Below, piece after piece: positions 34,480 through 48,300 of a DNA stretch of 64,000 bases. The stretch's first letter is position 1. Each line of letters starts with the position of its first letter. The notes beneath the pieces were generated by a model. The model ran no database searches. It had not been told where the DNA came from and worked only from the letters and a program-made list of their open reading frames with translations. The DNA is from Alisma plantago-aquatica (Eukaryota > Streptophyta > Magnoliopsida > Alismatales > Alismataceae): the NCBI GenBank assembly GCA_963693085.1, contig OY856409.1, positions 1,619,521,711 to 1,619,585,710 of the forward strand, written 5' to 3'. Both the position numbers and the translations under genes were made by a program.

Positions 34480-35476
34480 CCTTACAATGTGTGTGACACT
34501 ATAGGTTCAAAATTACATTGATAGTGAATGTTCACAACCAATTATGACATCACAAGCAAAGAGAATAATCTAGCAACACATCATTTCTACCCAAGTAATT
34601 CAAAAAGTTGGAGAACAACTTCAACCTACAATCTGTGATCAGTGTTATCATGATCGTATAGTTCCTTTGTATCTGATATCCAGATTGAACATGAGGCATG
34701 GAATCATCATCCTCTCAACATTCAATCCATGTTCCTTGAACTAGATAAGACTGTGTGAGATGTGTGTGAGTTCACATATCACATATTGAATCATAAGAGT
34801 ATAGTTGTACATTTCTCAGTCTCACATAGCAAGTGGTCTAGATATCAATCTTCTGTAGGAAGGAAAAATCCCATCTGCAACACTCACACTCAATCCCCAT
34901 GTGTCACAATGCACCCAAGCACCATCTTTATGGCAACCCTTATTCAGGATCACGATGGATGATGTCAAAGTACAAGAATGACATGTGATGAATGTAGTAA
35001 CTTGGGGTCTAAGAACAATCACCAATATCACTATGAGAGTTGGTTTTGACTACCATTCCATGGTCTCCATGTATCATTCTCATGGTGGGTCAGTCTGATA
35101 CACTGTTCTCCAACATGTAGTTATGTTCTTGACTTGATATCACATATCATGAATGATGAGTCTCTGTGATTAGTCAACTCACAGTCTATTCTTATGCATT
35201 ATTGTTGTCTATTTTGTTTCCATAGTAATATTCGACTAGGGACATAACAAGAATGTACATACTCTTAACATTCATATGATCCCATTGTTCAAGTCACGCA
35301 CTTTAAGACATATGTCATCAAGTAACATCATTCTTTAGACATCTACTATGTCTGTGTAATTGTCTCATGGTGAGACAAACATAATAGATGGAATCATCTT
35401 TATTATTATCAAATTGGGTATCTAATGCCACAATCCAATCATCATATGATTGGATCTCTGGGCATACATACCAACA
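34480..35476 (-). repeat. Older copia 3' LTR, truncated
   Basis: Begins CCTTACAATGTGTGTGACAC, corresponding to the middle of the full LTR (near 55,113 in the other copy), and ends GGGCATACATACCAACA. The tract AAGTGGGATTTT (minus strand) adjoins on the right. Confidence 0.8.
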
Positions 35477-36450
35477 AAATCCCACTTTCACTTAGAACTA
35501 ATCACCCATGAATCTTATTCCAAGTGATCTTAATATGTCCATCATGTTTCTGCTATGCAAGTGCTTCTATAGCTGGTTAGCAACATTTGCTTCAAGTTGG
35601 TATTTGCAAGTTTCACATCTCTTCATTGTGCGACCTTTCACATGAGATGGAAGTGTCGTAGTATGCTATCTAAGATTCCTAGTCTATCTAGTAGCTCCAT
35701 TATTGTCACAATATTTCTACTGTGTCATCAATGGTTGGAACCTCCCATAAGTTCATCAATATGAACTTATTGACCCATACAATATCCTCTACTATTCTCA
35801 TAACACATAGATACTTGACTTCTATTGTAGATTTAAACAACTGTAATTAGCTCGGAACCCTTCCCAACTTACATTTCTTATTTAAGGTCAAACATATTTT
35901 AAATTGTGATCATTACTTTTATTTGTCATTTTAGAAGCTTGCATCAGTGTAAACCTTTACATTGAACTCTTCCTTATTAACATTATCAAGGAACTGATCC
36001 TTTTAGTGCTTATTAAGCATTTAAGGATGTTCTTTGTGGTAGTCTAATGAACTTCATTGGATTCTGACAGACATTCGCTCGTAATGTCCAATACGTACGA
36101 GATAACTGGATGAGTATATATATCCACTCGTCATGTCCAATACATATGTGATAATTGGATATCCTCTCGTCATGTCCCATGCATACAAGATAACAGGACA
36201 AGTACATAGCATTGCATACATGATAGATCCAATTGTGAATGCATATGGTATTTTTTCATGTGTTCCTGTGCTTTACAAGAATCGAGACACTATGATCTTG
36301 AGAGACTAATCCATGGATCATGGACAAGTTTTATCTTATTGAGTATTGCATGATGAACCCCTTAGCATCTTGCTAATGTATGTGATCTTTCAAGAAGCTT
36401 TCCAGATTTGTCTCTATAGATCTTGGTTTTTATCATATACGATGCTTCAC
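35477..36450 (-). pseudogene. Decayed 3' part of older copia pol
   Basis: Homologous in position to 25,333-26,300 of the younger element. Short shared phrases (CACTCGTCATGTCC, TTACATTGAACTCTTCC) recur in order. No frame survives. Confidence 0.5.
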
Positions 36451-36780
36451 TTAAACCCTTTCAAAGAAGGTACTTTCTTTTCCAGGTTTTAATATATGCA
36501 GGATAAGGACATCATTCCCCGTCATTGTGTGGAATGTAAATATGATCCCACTAAATATTTTATAATCACATATTTCATCTTCATTATGACTCAAGTAAAA
36601 CTCTTTGATTGTCTTGTCAAATAAAAGATTCCAGCTCTGATATTCTTGCTTAAATATAAAAGATTGGCCTTTGTAGCTTATAGACTTTATTTTCATTAAT
36701 GGATTTATAAAACCTTTAGGTTGTGTTACATACACATCCTCATAATTATTCCAGTTAAGGAATGCATTTTTAACATCCAT
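36451..36780 (-). pseudogene. Copia reverse-transcriptase fragment
   Basis: The frame reads MDVKNAFLNWNNYEDVYVTQ then PKGFINP, the hallmark opening of the copia RT catalytic region (MDVKTAFLNG...EEVYVTQPEGF). It continues with SISYKGQSFIFKQEYQSWNL, a decayed form of the YGLKQASRQW block, and ends without the YVDD motif. This is better preserved than the equivalent site in the younger element. Confidence 0.85.
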
Positions 36781-38358
36781 ATGCCAAATCTCATTGGTTA
36801 TAACAAGCTACAATAGCAAGCATGATCTTGATGGATCTTACCATGATAACTAGTGAAAGACTTCATCATGTTCAACACTTATTTGAAACTCTTTGTAACC
36901 AATATACCCTTCCATGTTGGTCTTTTCCCTAAAGACCCAATGGCACCCTATGGGTATTACCCCCTCAGGTGGATCCACCAAGGTCATACCTTGTTGGTGT
37001 ACATTGAGTCCATCTTGGATCTCATGGCCTCAATCCATGCTTCAGATTCTGGTCCCTCAATAGCTTCTAGGTAGGTTGCTGACTCATCATATATGACCAA
37101 CTTAATGCCTTTTGAGCTATAAGATGTCATGATCTTTCAATTCTAAAGGCATGTCCTACTAGAACTACGAGTCTTGTGTGTTCCATAAGGAACTTGAGAT
37201 TCCACAACAACTTGTGATTCTCCTTGTTCCTATCTTACCTCTTTTGGTTCAATGTTTTTTTATTTGTCTTGAATATTTCAAGTTCTACTTTTACTCCCAC
37301 TAATTCCTTTGGAACTAAGTTCCTAATCAGGAATGCATACATCTAGATTAACAAGCAACTTTGTTGTTGGATTGGGATAAGAGTAGTATTTTAACAAATA
37401 ACATTTATGTGATTTGTAGACACAAATTTTCAAGAAATGATTTTCTTACATAAGCTTTCAATCCTAATCATTATAGAAGACATATCAGGACACCTTCCAA
37501 ATCATATCTGATATGGTACCTTTGAACCATTTTAGATGGTACATTGTTTTAGTGTAAAGCATGTGCCCAAAAGAAATTGGACGATTGGCTAGATTTTATT
37601 GATAATCGTGCCATGACTAACAATGTGTGATTCCTTCTTTCTGATACACTCTCATGATACACTATCATTGTTTTTTAGGTAGAGTCATCTTGATGCATTA
37701 TCATGATCTCCCAAAAGGTCCTCAAACTCTTGGTTAAACTATTTTGACATTGATCGTATCAAAGTATCTTAATACTTTTACCAAGTTGATTACATACCTC
37801 ATTCACGATCTCCTTAAAAACTTCAAGATATTCATACTTGTATTTCATTAAATACAAATTTCCATATCTACTGATAGCATCAAAAAATATAATGAGGTAC
37901 TTGTAAGTACCTTTAGCATTTATTCTAAAAGGTCTATATACATCAATATGTATGAGATTCTTTGGTCATTTTACCCAATAAATAAGAATTGCATGTCTCT
38001 ATTGGTTCACTAAAAAAAAAGTCTAGATAACCATCATTATGGATTCTAGAAATTCATTTCACATTTATGCGCTCTAGATGACAATGCTATAGGTATTCAC
38101 TATTTGAGTCACCAAGTCATTCAATATATGTGTCATACACATTTGTCTCTTCAACTATCAAGTATATATTGTGAGACATAGGGCACTACCATTTAAGATC
38201 TCATCATTTAAATGAAACATCAATTCTTGTCCATACAAGATACATGATGTTTTCGTCAATGGCATATATATAATAGCAATTCGCTAATTCTAGTACATGC
38301 CTATGAATGACAGATTCCAACTGTGGTAGCAACAACTCTTTCTCCATATAGTTCTAGC
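36781..38358 (-). pseudogene. Decayed integrase region of older copia pol
   Basis: No long frame is present. Near 37,540 the minus strand gives HALHTKTMYHLKW, resembling the EAV.TA.Y.LNR block of copia integrase. Everything else is too decayed to name. Confidence 0.4.
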
Positions 38359-39104
38359 TTACTTTTTTTTGGGTCCTGAATTAGAGATCTTTATCTCTAT
38401 TCTTCCTACCCTTATCTCTATCTTGAGTGTTGAAGATGACTTTAGCTTAGCCTCAGAATCCTTCTTGGACTTGCCTTTTCCCTTGGACTCACTTCTGCTG
38501 ATCACCATCATGGGTTTGTCCTTCTTCAATCTTTCTTTGGCATTCATCTCATGCCAAGCAATTTATACATTGGTTTGTCCAAGTTACTCAAGTGACAACA
38601 CTCAATAGACTAGCTATATGATTCAAGTAACAATTGTAGAATCTAATATGTGGCCAACTCTTAACCTAAAAGAAATCCCAATTTCTCCACATGCTCAATC
38701 ATATTGAGCACATGGGGTTCTACTGGATCTCCCACTATCAGTTTACACTCAAACAATGCCTTGGAAACATTATACCTTACTTGCTTTACATGATTCTTAA
38801 GATGTGCTACCATCTCAAGAATGTCCATATTTTCATGTTGCTCATGCAACTCATGGTTCATACATCATAGCATAAGGTACTCAAATGTATATGGCATTAT
38901 TTACATGCTTCCAGTAAGCATCCATTTTAGCCTTATGCACATTTAGAGTGGGTTCCTCTGGCACTGGCCTTTCCAGGACATAGAGCTTTCTCTCATTAGT
39001 GAGAACAATTATCAAAGTCCTAAACCAGATGTGTAAGTTAATCCCATTTAGCTTTGTCCTTCTCAAGGGCCGATCGCAATAATAATGTGTTTGTGTTTGC
39101 CATT
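38359..39104 (-). pseudogene. Decayed gag of the older copia element
   Basis: Three frames are broken copies of the gag at 27,714-28,568. They are KLNGINLHIWFRTLIIVLTN with KLYVLERPVPEEP (38,881-39,066), MNHELHEQHENMDILEMVAH with YNVSKALFECKLIVGDPVEP (38,661-38,861), and the basic tail MNAKERLKKDKPMMVISRSE (38,359-38,547). The zinc knuckle is missing. Confidence 0.85.
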
Positions 39105-40349
39105 AGATTCTACAAATAAAATTTATAAATATTTAAAACATTTTTTATTTTTTTGATTTAATAAGTTAACGGTATTAATTGGACCTTTAATTAATTATTT
39201 TTCCACTATTTTGTTCAAATTAATAACCCTCATGTATCAATTTGGAAGATTGCAGCATACAAGCTTCTAGTGAGCTAAGATTCATATTTCATCAAATCAT
39301 GACTCATATTTGGTTGATCGCCCACAACTTGACTATTTAGTTAGACAAAGTTTGTCAATTGCATCACATGCAACTCTTAGATAGATGGTATGCACAACTC
39401 CTTTCCATAATCCATTTGTATGCTTCTAGGTGCTTAATCTCATGAAGGAAACCTAGTTAAGCCTAGCCCAAAAGCCAACACGATAGAGTATGTACCCTAC
39501 TTTGGAAAATCTACACACCTACCATCACATTTCCACGAGATAGATGTCGCACCATGCTTTGGCATCACCTACGCTTAGCCGATCAATTTTTTCATGTGTG
39601 TTTCTTATGGAAAGCATCTAAGACTTAATATTTGTTGAGGGATTTTATATATAAATACATATACATATCCAATCACCACATACTTATAGTATGTAGCATA
39701 TACATGCTATAACCACAATGTAAATTATACAATATAAAACATGCAGACAATGGTTATGGCCGTTCTATTATAATTCCTTGGAACCACAAGGAATTACTAC
39801 CAGCTAAGGTTCACATCATATGCAACATGTTGTTGATGAATATTTGTGCTTGAACCAATCTAGGTTGATTGGTTCAACATTTGAACCAGTCAGCTCGCCT
39901 ACTGGATGCTCAGTTGGGCTCTTGAAATGGTCATATGGTCTCACGTTCAACTGATATTTGGACTCCTCCAGTAGATCGGTTAGGCTACCAGTCAATCGAT
40001 TCATCCTCTATTCATATATCCTCCATGGTCCTCCAGTCGATCACTTTGTCTCATGAGCCGATCTGTCTTTCTGATGCAGAACATTTTCTCATGACGAAAT
40101 ACAAATTAAAACTATCCTATTTCATATTACATTGTAAAAGGGAAAACCTTGAGTTACATTCAAGGGGAAAAAGGAAGAAGAGCATTAATTTACATTTGGA
40201 AAGGAGAGAGAGGCTCAGTATGCAAATTGAGATATAAATAGGAATAAACAACCACAACCATGCACACTCAGATCTAGGGTTATTGGCCATAACCATGCTA
40301 ATCATCCACCATCAACATTGATTTTAGGGTGACGTGTGTAAATTGCATA
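39105..40349 (-). other. Leader of the older copia element, right up to the invasion site
   Basis: Aligns by landmarks with 28,569-29,860 of the younger element: ATACATATCCAATCACCAC, the decayed palindrome cluster (39,850-40,070), the GAGTTACATTC box and GGCCATAACCATGC. It stops aligning at the TA tract and resumes at about 53,963. Confidence 0.7.
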
Positions 40350-40407
40350 TATATGTATATATATATGTATATATATGTATATATATGTATATATATGTAT
40401 ATATATG

Positions 40408-40443
<36 letters not shown>
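40350..40443. repeat. TA microsatellite with ATATGTAT units, then a GA tract
   Basis: ATATATGTAT units repeat to about 40,400, then pure TA to 40,425, then GA directly against the left end of the MULE. The younger copia has only a 20-bp TA-rich stretch at the matching place. Confidence 0.9.
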
Positions 40444-40444
<1 letters not shown>

Positions 40445-40515
40445 TTGAGCTACAATACACTCAAGTGTATAAGGGATCATGTACACCTCAGTTTTTAGGC
40501 GTTGGATTAAGATCT
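40444..40515 (+). repeat. MULE left terminal inverted repeat
   Basis: Starts GTTGAGCTACAATACACTC and pairs with the reverse complement of 52,513-52,584 at 66 of 72 positions (mismatches at 20, 26, 29, 36, 65 and 72). Confidence 0.9.
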
Positions 40516-41156
40516 AAAGGCAACTTCAAAAGAATCGGGCTTATGCCAAGACTAACGGTGTAAATACCGACCTGTCTTCTCATTTCCTTCACCCATCTCC
40601 TCTCTCTTCCATTCATTCTCCCCAATTTCCTTCTCCCTTCTCCTCTCTCTTATGTTCTTCATTCTTCCGATCATCTCTCCGTTCCTTCTTCCTCTCAGCT
40701 TTTGCTTCCTCTTCGCTTCTTCCTTTTCCCTCGCTTTTTTGTTTTCCTTCCTATCTGCTACCTCCTAGCCGCATACACATGGCAGTAGTCGTACACCACC
40801 AACAACCACACAATAGCAGCCGGAGACCCACAGCCACATAACAACAGCTACACACTTTTCCCTCTCTGCTTCTTCCTTTTCCTCTGCTTCTTCCTTTCCC
40901 CTCCTATCTGCTACCTCCTAGACGTAGACAAACACCAACAGCCACACAGCTACAAGAGCTAACCCGCAGGCTGCAGGACAACAACATAAGAAATTCAACA
41001 TCTTTACCCAACCCTAGATGCCATCGTCATCGAGGAATAGATGCAGACCCAGCCATCATCACACACCTAGATGCCAACGCCAACGCCTACCCATTCTTCT
41101 ATCCCCCCTCCTGATGATCTACTGCTCCATTTATCAGTTTGATTTTTCTTGCAGTT
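40516..41156 (+). other. Non-coding left arm of the MULE, pyrimidine-rich
   Basis: A CT-rich stretch (40,560-40,760) and CAACAGC-type repeats lead up to the GRF-zinc-finger frame. This may be its promoter and 5' UTR; no core element is convincing. Confidence 0.45.
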
Positions 41157-41511
41157 ATGTCTTCACAGAGCAGTAGTTACACCTCAAACAACCAATATGG
41201 TCTTATGGAGGCACATGGAATGATACACTGTGATTGTGGTGAGCAGGTTAAGATTCGAATAGCTAAGACTGAGAAGAATTTTGGGAGGAAATTCTTTGGT
41301 TGTCTGAAATTCAATAAGTAGGGTTTCCCACATTGTAATTTTTTTCAGTGGGTGGATGTAGTAGCCAAATTTGAAGATCTGATAGAAAAAAATCATACAA
41401 CTTGAAGAACAATTGGACAAGAGCAAGAACAAAGAATTCAAGGCAACTAGGAAATATCATTGTTGCTTGATTTTATTGGTGGTGTGTTGTATTCTATTGC
41501 TCTGTAAATAG
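41157..41511 (+). pseudogene. GRF-type zinc-finger protein with C-terminal membrane segment, broken
   Basis: The frame starts MSSQSSSYTSNNQYGLMEAH. It then gives MIHCDCGEQVKIRIAKTEKN, FGRKFFGCLKF and, after an in-frame TAG at 41,319, GFPHCNFFQWVDVV. CxCG...GRxFxGC...CxFFxWVD is the GRF zinc-finger pattern. After a one-base frameshift in an A-run near 41,390 it continues as IIQLEEQLDKSKNKEFK (coiled coil) and CCLILLVVCCILLLCK (membrane helix) to TAG at 41,509. The order GRF finger, coiled coil, C-terminal hydrophobic helix is the one seen in many small plant GRF proteins. It lies on the strand opposite the transposase and inside the same inverted repeats, so it may be an accessory gene of the element. 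Role unknown. Confidence 0.75.
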
Positions 41512-41959
41512 TTATGCAAGAACTGTGAGTTCTGTGCATTCTGTGAGTTGTGTTGATGAATCTATGTATGGGATCATCTATGTATCCAATAATCTATGTG
41601 TTGGACCATCTATGTATGGGGTCAGTTTGTATCATCATGAATGAATTAATGAATTGGTACATTTTATAAATGAATCAATATGTTCTTCTTCAATCCATGT
41701 TGGATGACATCCAAATATTATTCTCTATGTTTGGAGATGTTTCTTTGTTGCTCACATAGAATCATGACATTAGCATGCTCTATTATTGTGCTATTGCAAC
41801 AACTTGGTAGCTACTACATAAAATTTCTTATTTTATATTTACACCTCCCTTGAAGATATGATGACAAATTAAATTCTAGTTGAACTTGCTCTTGAGAATT
41901 GTTATTGAGAATGATAATCAGATGGTAGTCTTGCAGATAGAGTGACAATGAAATCGTGA

Positions 41960-42090
41960 TGTGTGAGTATGAATTGGGCTAGCATTTCTATAGCCATTGT
42001 TCTCATCTAATTTATAGGAATTTTAATAAATTATATCAGTATGCTCAATATGAATTGGGCTAGCATTTCTTTAGCCATTGTTCTCAACTG
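41960..42090. repeat. Duplicated 39-bp block in the MULE
   Basis: ATGAATTGGGCTAGCATTTC then TTAGCCATTGTTCTCA occurs at about 41,970 and again at about 42,049, roughly 79 bp apart, with two differences. Confidence 0.75.
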
Positions 42091-42488
42091 ATTGATCACG
42101 ATAAGCTTGCTGCCCTTTTTGTTTTAAATGAATCTTAAACAAGTTAGCCATGTCTAAGTCAAGGCTATAAAAGACATCAAGTTGGCACTGAATTGCTGGA
42201 AAACAACAAACTTATGACGCTGGAAAACAGCAAGCAAGCACAGAGATCGGTCCAACACACTGAACTCCCAAAAAGAAAGCAAGACGTCAGTGTTCTCTTG
42301 GTCTGAACACACTGAACCAACATCAACAAGGTTTGAACGTGCCAACAAGACTGAACCAACAACAACAAATAACACAACACATTCAAAGAAGCACACAACA
42401 AGCATCAAATCATTTATTCAAAGAACACAACACATTGGAATAAGCACGCAGTACGCACTAAGTCAAATTGAACAAATAACATTCTCAT

Positions 42489-42701
42489 AAATGCACTTGG
42501 ATATAGCTCAAGTGCACACAAATGCACATTGTTGAATTGCATCTCTAGTGTACACAAATGTGCTTGGATAAATAGTAATAACATTGTTGACTGACTCTTC
42601 AACCTCACATTGTCATAAATGTTACATATATGATCACATTGCTGAATTAAAACTCAAGTGTACACAAATGCACTTGGACACACAGTAATAACATTGCTGA
42701 A
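42489..42701. repeat. Imperfect tandem repeat at the transposase 3' end
   Basis: Two to three units share GTGTACACAAATG(C/T)(A/G)CTTGGA and AGTAATAACATTG(C/T)TGA, spaced about 110 bp. They abut the last putative exon of the transposase. Confidence 0.65.
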
Positions 42702-44495
42702 TTAGTCTTCAATTGACTCTTCAGCCTCTTCTTCTATCCCATAGGAGGTTGATGCATCCTTGTTTCCCTGGCAACGAAGAAAAAAAAGATAAAAAAATTA
42801 TTTAGTAGTAGTACCCCATGCTTGCATTTACTTTTAATAAATTTATTAATAAGTAGTAATACCCCATGCTTGCATGTCTGACTATTGTGACCTTTTGCAT
42901 TGCATATACTACATGTTCTTTGCTTCTAGTTCAACAGGTGGTTTGAACCTTTGTGGTTTTCTAGTCCCTTTACATGGTGATGTTATAGGATCTTTTGCAT
43001 TGATTTGGTTATGTGATTCTACAAGCAATGGCACATATTGACTCCCCTGAGTAGGAATATAAGTCTGGAATGAGGGTATCCTTTCATCTGTAGAAGCTGA
43101 ATCCAATTTTTACTGCATTTGAACCACTTCATCATATGAATTTTGAAACGTCTTTTGAACCATCATGTAAGTATCCATTTCTTTAGAAGCTAAGCCAACC
43201 AATGTCATGGCTGATCTAAACAAGGTGTTATACCTACTCAACATGGTACTATCTCCCATTTCTACTTGAGTTGCATCAACAAGAACATCCTTTGTTTTTG
43301 CATTAATCATCCAAGGTTGCAAGACATATAATGGTGGAATCTTATGAAAATTTAGAAATAATAATACCTTGAGAGCATGACAACATAGAATGTCGCTAAA
43401 CTAAAAATGTCTGCAATCACAAGATATTTCATCTAATTCTCTTGTCAAGGTCACCTTGTAGTACTTCCTTGTCGTGAAGTGATTCTCCTCTTTAGAAATG
43501 TATATAATGTGATATAAGGTGTCCTTGATCACCTCTTCTATGTCATAGCTAGTTGTCTTCTTCATTGGCCTTCAAAATTCTTGTAAATTGTTCTTGTGTA
43601 TACATTTCTTGCTTGCTTCTCAATTGGTGCATGAGACCAAAGAGTAGGTGCTCCGCTTTTGGTAAAGTAGTCCTCCTCATATTCTTTGTCATATCATCTC
43701 TCTACCACCTTTTCATATGCTTCTAAAAATTTAAAAAGTGGTAAATGATTGTTGACATGGTCTTTAAAATAGCATTCATAATCTCACTCCATTGTGTGGT
43801 TGACATGTTGGCAAAAAAAGTACCCCTGAAGTAAATAGGAATCCATTGATCTCTAATTCTCCACAACAAACACAAATGTGCATTGTCACTTAAGTTGAAT
43901 GTGTATATCATTCTCTGCCATCTGTCCTCAAACTCTTCAATAGTGATATGCATGTTTATGCAAGAATGGAATTCTTCAGCAAAACTAGCAACTGTCCCAT
44001 ATATTACACCAAGGTGCTCACATGCTTTTCTCATTATATGCCATTGACAACATCGATGAACTGCATCAGGAAAAATATGTGAATTGCCTTCCTCATTGCT
44101 AGATCTTGATTAGTTAGTATTGATTTAGGGTGGTTTCCATACATGGCATCTAAAAATGTTTGGAATATCCAAATAAAAGAATCAGTTGTCTCATCACATA
44201 GCAAAGCACACCCAAATAAAGTTGACTGCTTGTGGTGGTTCACACCTATTAATGGTTCAAATGGAATGTTGTACTTGTTAGTCATATATGTGGTGTCAAA
44301 AGTAATCACATCACTAAATGCTTGATATTCCATCCTTGACTTAGCATCCACCCAGAAGATATTATGTGTACATCCTTCTTTGTCAAATTGTACTGAATAA
44401 TAAAATAACAGATTAATTGCTTGCATTTTTTTAAAATGATCCAAATTGGAGGAAACATCAACACCTATATATTTCCTTCACAAGGATACAAGCTC

Positions 44496-44498
44496 ATT
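44496..44498. repeat. CACTA target-site duplication, left
   Basis: ATT directly precedes CACTACTACA. ATT also directly follows TGTAGTAGTG at 50,880-50,882. Three bases is the standard CACTA duplication. Confidence 0.9.
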
Positions 44499-44516
44499 CA
44501 CTACTACATAACCTAC

Positions 44517-44995
44517 CTTTAGTGTCGGTTATTTAAAGCCTTTAGTGTCGGTTTATAAGCGACACCTATGTGGGCGACACTAAAAGTCCACCCATTAGGC
44601 GTCGGTTCCAAAACCGACGCCCAAACTCTTCACGCGCCATCAGAAGCGCGCCATCAGGGGACAATAGGCGTCGGTTATTAGATAAGAAACCGATGCCCAA
44701 AACTTTCGCGCCACAGAAAGGGCGCCAGCTTGGCCACTATCAATGTCAGTTATTTACAAATAACCGACGCCATATATTAGGAAATAGACGTCGGTTGTTA
44801 CAAATAACTGACATTAGAACATTATGTGTCGGTTTTTTACAAATAACCGACGCTCAAACCCGCGCCATCTTGGCCACGGCCGTGCTGTCCAGCACGGCCG
44901 TGTTGTTAAGGAATAGACGTCGGTTTATTGAAGGAAAACTGACACTATATCATTATGTGTCGGTTATTTACAAATAACCGACGCCTATTGTTTTT
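44517..44995. repeat. CACTA left sub-terminal repeats
   Basis: At least eight G(T/C)GTCGGTT half-sites face AACCGAC(G/A)C half-sites across short spacers such as ATTTACAAAT, giving a row of small foldbacks. (G/C)CGCGCCA blocks lie between some of them. These are probable binding sites for the element's TNPA-like protein. Confidence 0.85.
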
Positions 44996-45349
44996 TTTTC
45001 CTGTCAGTCTGCAGACCTGCTGTGGCTGGTCGCAGGATGAGAAACATGTTCAGTTCAGTTATGAACTGCAGGTTTTACGACATCCATTGATATCAGCCGA
45101 CAAAAGGCCACAAACCTGCAAAATTAACAATAAAAGAGTTCCATTCATTCACACATTTATAAACATTCACACATGATAGCAATCTGTAGTTCCATTCATT
45201 CACATTCACACATGTAGAAACATTCATATAGAAACGAACACTTTCATTCATTTTCACTCAGACACATGTAGAAACATCCAGACATGTAGAAACATTCACA
45301 CATATATTATAATTCAGAAATTCATTTACAAAGTATCATTGTTTAGTCA

Positions 45350-48300
45350 TTATTTGCTATCAGGATCCCAATTATATTTTAAAGCTCCCACTAATTGTAT
45401 GGCTGTTGCCCATTCTTCAATTACTTCATTTAATTCTCCCATCGTATAGGGAGCATTAACATTTGGTAAGTCCTTTCCTGTAATGGGGTCAACTTTAAAC
45501 ACCTGTAAAGAGAATGATGTATATATATAATTAATGAGCTATAAATAAGATTTTTATATTTCGATCATATTATCTAATGAGACTATATAATACCTGAGCA
45601 ATACATTCGATATCCAGTGCGGCATGTTTGATAATCATGTACATATATCGCATGACATAGTATCCACATGCCCATCCGTTGTCTTGTGTAGCACACTATA
45701 AATTCAAACATACAAAATATTAACAAATACAACTAATTAAGCATTGTTCACATAAATAATATATACATATATTGTAATCGGGAACTTACGTTCACGTTCT
45801 TCCAAATTATTGGTTGGTTCTTTTTCGTGGGGACCTTTCCTCCAGTCTTTTTGTACTCCTCAAAACCCCTACATGTTAATGTAACACAGAACATTGCAAT
45901 TAAATAGTAATGTAATAACATATGTTAACGGATATGAAAAATGAAATATTTCTCACCGAAATATTGCCATTTTCATTATGTGTCCAAATCTTGTATTCAA
46001 TTTACCCCCCTTAGGATCTAGATAATACACAGTGAACGTCTCGGGGGCAATAACCAATAACTCCCAATGCCTACCCCTAGAGGGAAAAAAGTTAAAAACT
46101 AATAACTCAAAATCCACAATAAAATGTAATTTTCTTAAGTCCAAATTATAATAAGCAAAGTAAACTTACTCTACATTGAATGGAGCCATTATCACCGTCT
46201 TCTTTTTACAGCAAAAATTGAAAAACCCTCACAACAGTATTGTTGAACTGATGTAGGGTCTTTAGCTATTAGACTAATCAAGGATGGAATAAAAAACCCT
46301 ACATGTTCAAATCCAAAATCTGCACATATGTTGTCTAAGTAGCTGCAAAATATGTATTAATTACGCATGCATTAATAAATAAGAAACCAGATCACCAGAT
46401 CATACACAAGGTATATGGATGTATAAAGAATATCTCACCTTATCCATAGCTCTATCACAGATGTATTTAGCCAATCATATCGAAACAACTCCAAAATATC
46501 TTATATAAATAGTTTTGTTTCGTATGACTGACCTGTAGAATCTGAATCAGAAGAAACAGTTATAGGGGAGTTTATATCATGTTCCCCTAACCATACTGCC
46601 ATACCCCTACAGTTAGGACCTAACGGGACAGGTAGGTCCTGTGGAACCCAACTAGGTAATGCAGGAGGTGGAGGTGGAGGCCTAGATGTTGTGGGTGTCT
46701 TCTTTTTAACCTGTATATATATATAAAATTTCAGATCAACTGCCAGCATATACACACACTAACAATTGAACGTAATGTAAATTTACCGCACCATTTCAGT
46801 AAAGAAGACATACACTTTTTCCCTCAATATCACTCCGCCTACTGCCTCACTAAGCGTTTCACAATCGGGGTGGGCATATGGCAGTGGAAGATCCATCCAC
46901 TGGGGGAATATATGTATCGGGCTCACCCGAATCCAACCAACTGGTACTGGAGACCCGTGATACGTTTCCCCTAGTAGGGATGGGTAAGCCGACGCCTCTG
47001 CCACGACATATTCTTTAATTTTTAGACGGCATGGCTTCAACCCCTACAAATTTTTGTGTAAAGAATGTTATATACATATATACATATCATCTTTTTCTTA
47101 AACGACTACAATTTCATATATATGTATCATCTTGAATTAAAAAACTAGTTACTATGTCCTAAAAATACTTATAGTGGATGTGCTAGGTGGTGGTTCTACA
47201 GGATTACTCCCAACCTCTGCAGTAGGAGTAGGAGTAGAGTCTGTAGTAGGTATTGTCTGGTAAGTGGCAGTCTGAGATGCCTGCCACTTTTTCATTGCTT
47301 CTTCGAGTTTTTCTTCAAGTTTCCTGTCAAATAGCTTATCCACCTATACATGGATAAAAGAAACGTCAAATTCTAATTTTTGAATTCTCTTTTACAGTAA
47401 CATTATAAAGAAAGAATATGTTACCTCTTCTTGTGAAAGTCCCACTTTTGGGACATGTTTGCGCTGGGATGACCCAAAAAAAGATTTGATGCCCACACCA
47501 GTGCCTGCAGCCCTAACACGTCCAGGATGCTCTGGGTTACCCAGAGCAACTGTCAATTCATCCTTTGTTCCCTCAGGGATGAACTTTCCTTTTTTCCTCA
47601 GCTCGTGCAGCTCCCGCTAATCGCCAAAATAAAAATTTGTACTTAAGTAAACAACACAAATAATCAATATTTGAATGATTGCTGTAAGAGTTGAATTTTA
47701 CCATTTTTGCTGCCGCCTCAGTAGTTGCGGCCTTAGGTATTTCTCCCTTCTTATTTTGCCTCCCAGCTATCCAAACATCATGGCGAGGCAGAGGTGTGCT
47801 ACCTATGGTAGAGGACTCCTGAGTAGCAGCAGACTGAGCAGCAGTAGCCTCAGCCTGTAGTCTTTGGCGAACGCCTGCATACCCCTTTGGACCCATTGTG
47901 TGGTCATGCACATTCAGTGCACGCCTTGATCTTTGTGCCTCACTGAGGGCCTAGTTAGTATGCAAATTAATGATTTGGTTAGTAACACTAAATGTTAATC
48001 TTGAATAAGTGAATACAACATATATTAATTAATGAGATTGACGCCTAATACCTTGAATTCATTAGTTTGTCTTGAAGTGACAAACGCGTCCCATTCTTCT
48101 TTGTCCAAGAAGTTCCACTGTTCAGTGGTTGTCTTCTTCCTCTTGTCGGCTTCTTTTATGTATTCTCTGGTGAGATTTGTCCTATAGTTCCTTAGGACTC
48201 TCCCACAGTGTTGCATCACACATTTACGATGCAGCTTTTCATCCAATTCAAATATACTCTGCAAAATAGAATTGTTATTAACTAGTATCCAAAAATTTAG

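Noticed and set aside
40298..40563. Frames made of YIYIYI and RERERE, also at 52,491-52,733 and 52,996-53,247
   Set aside because: Translations of (TA)n and (GA)n microsatellites.
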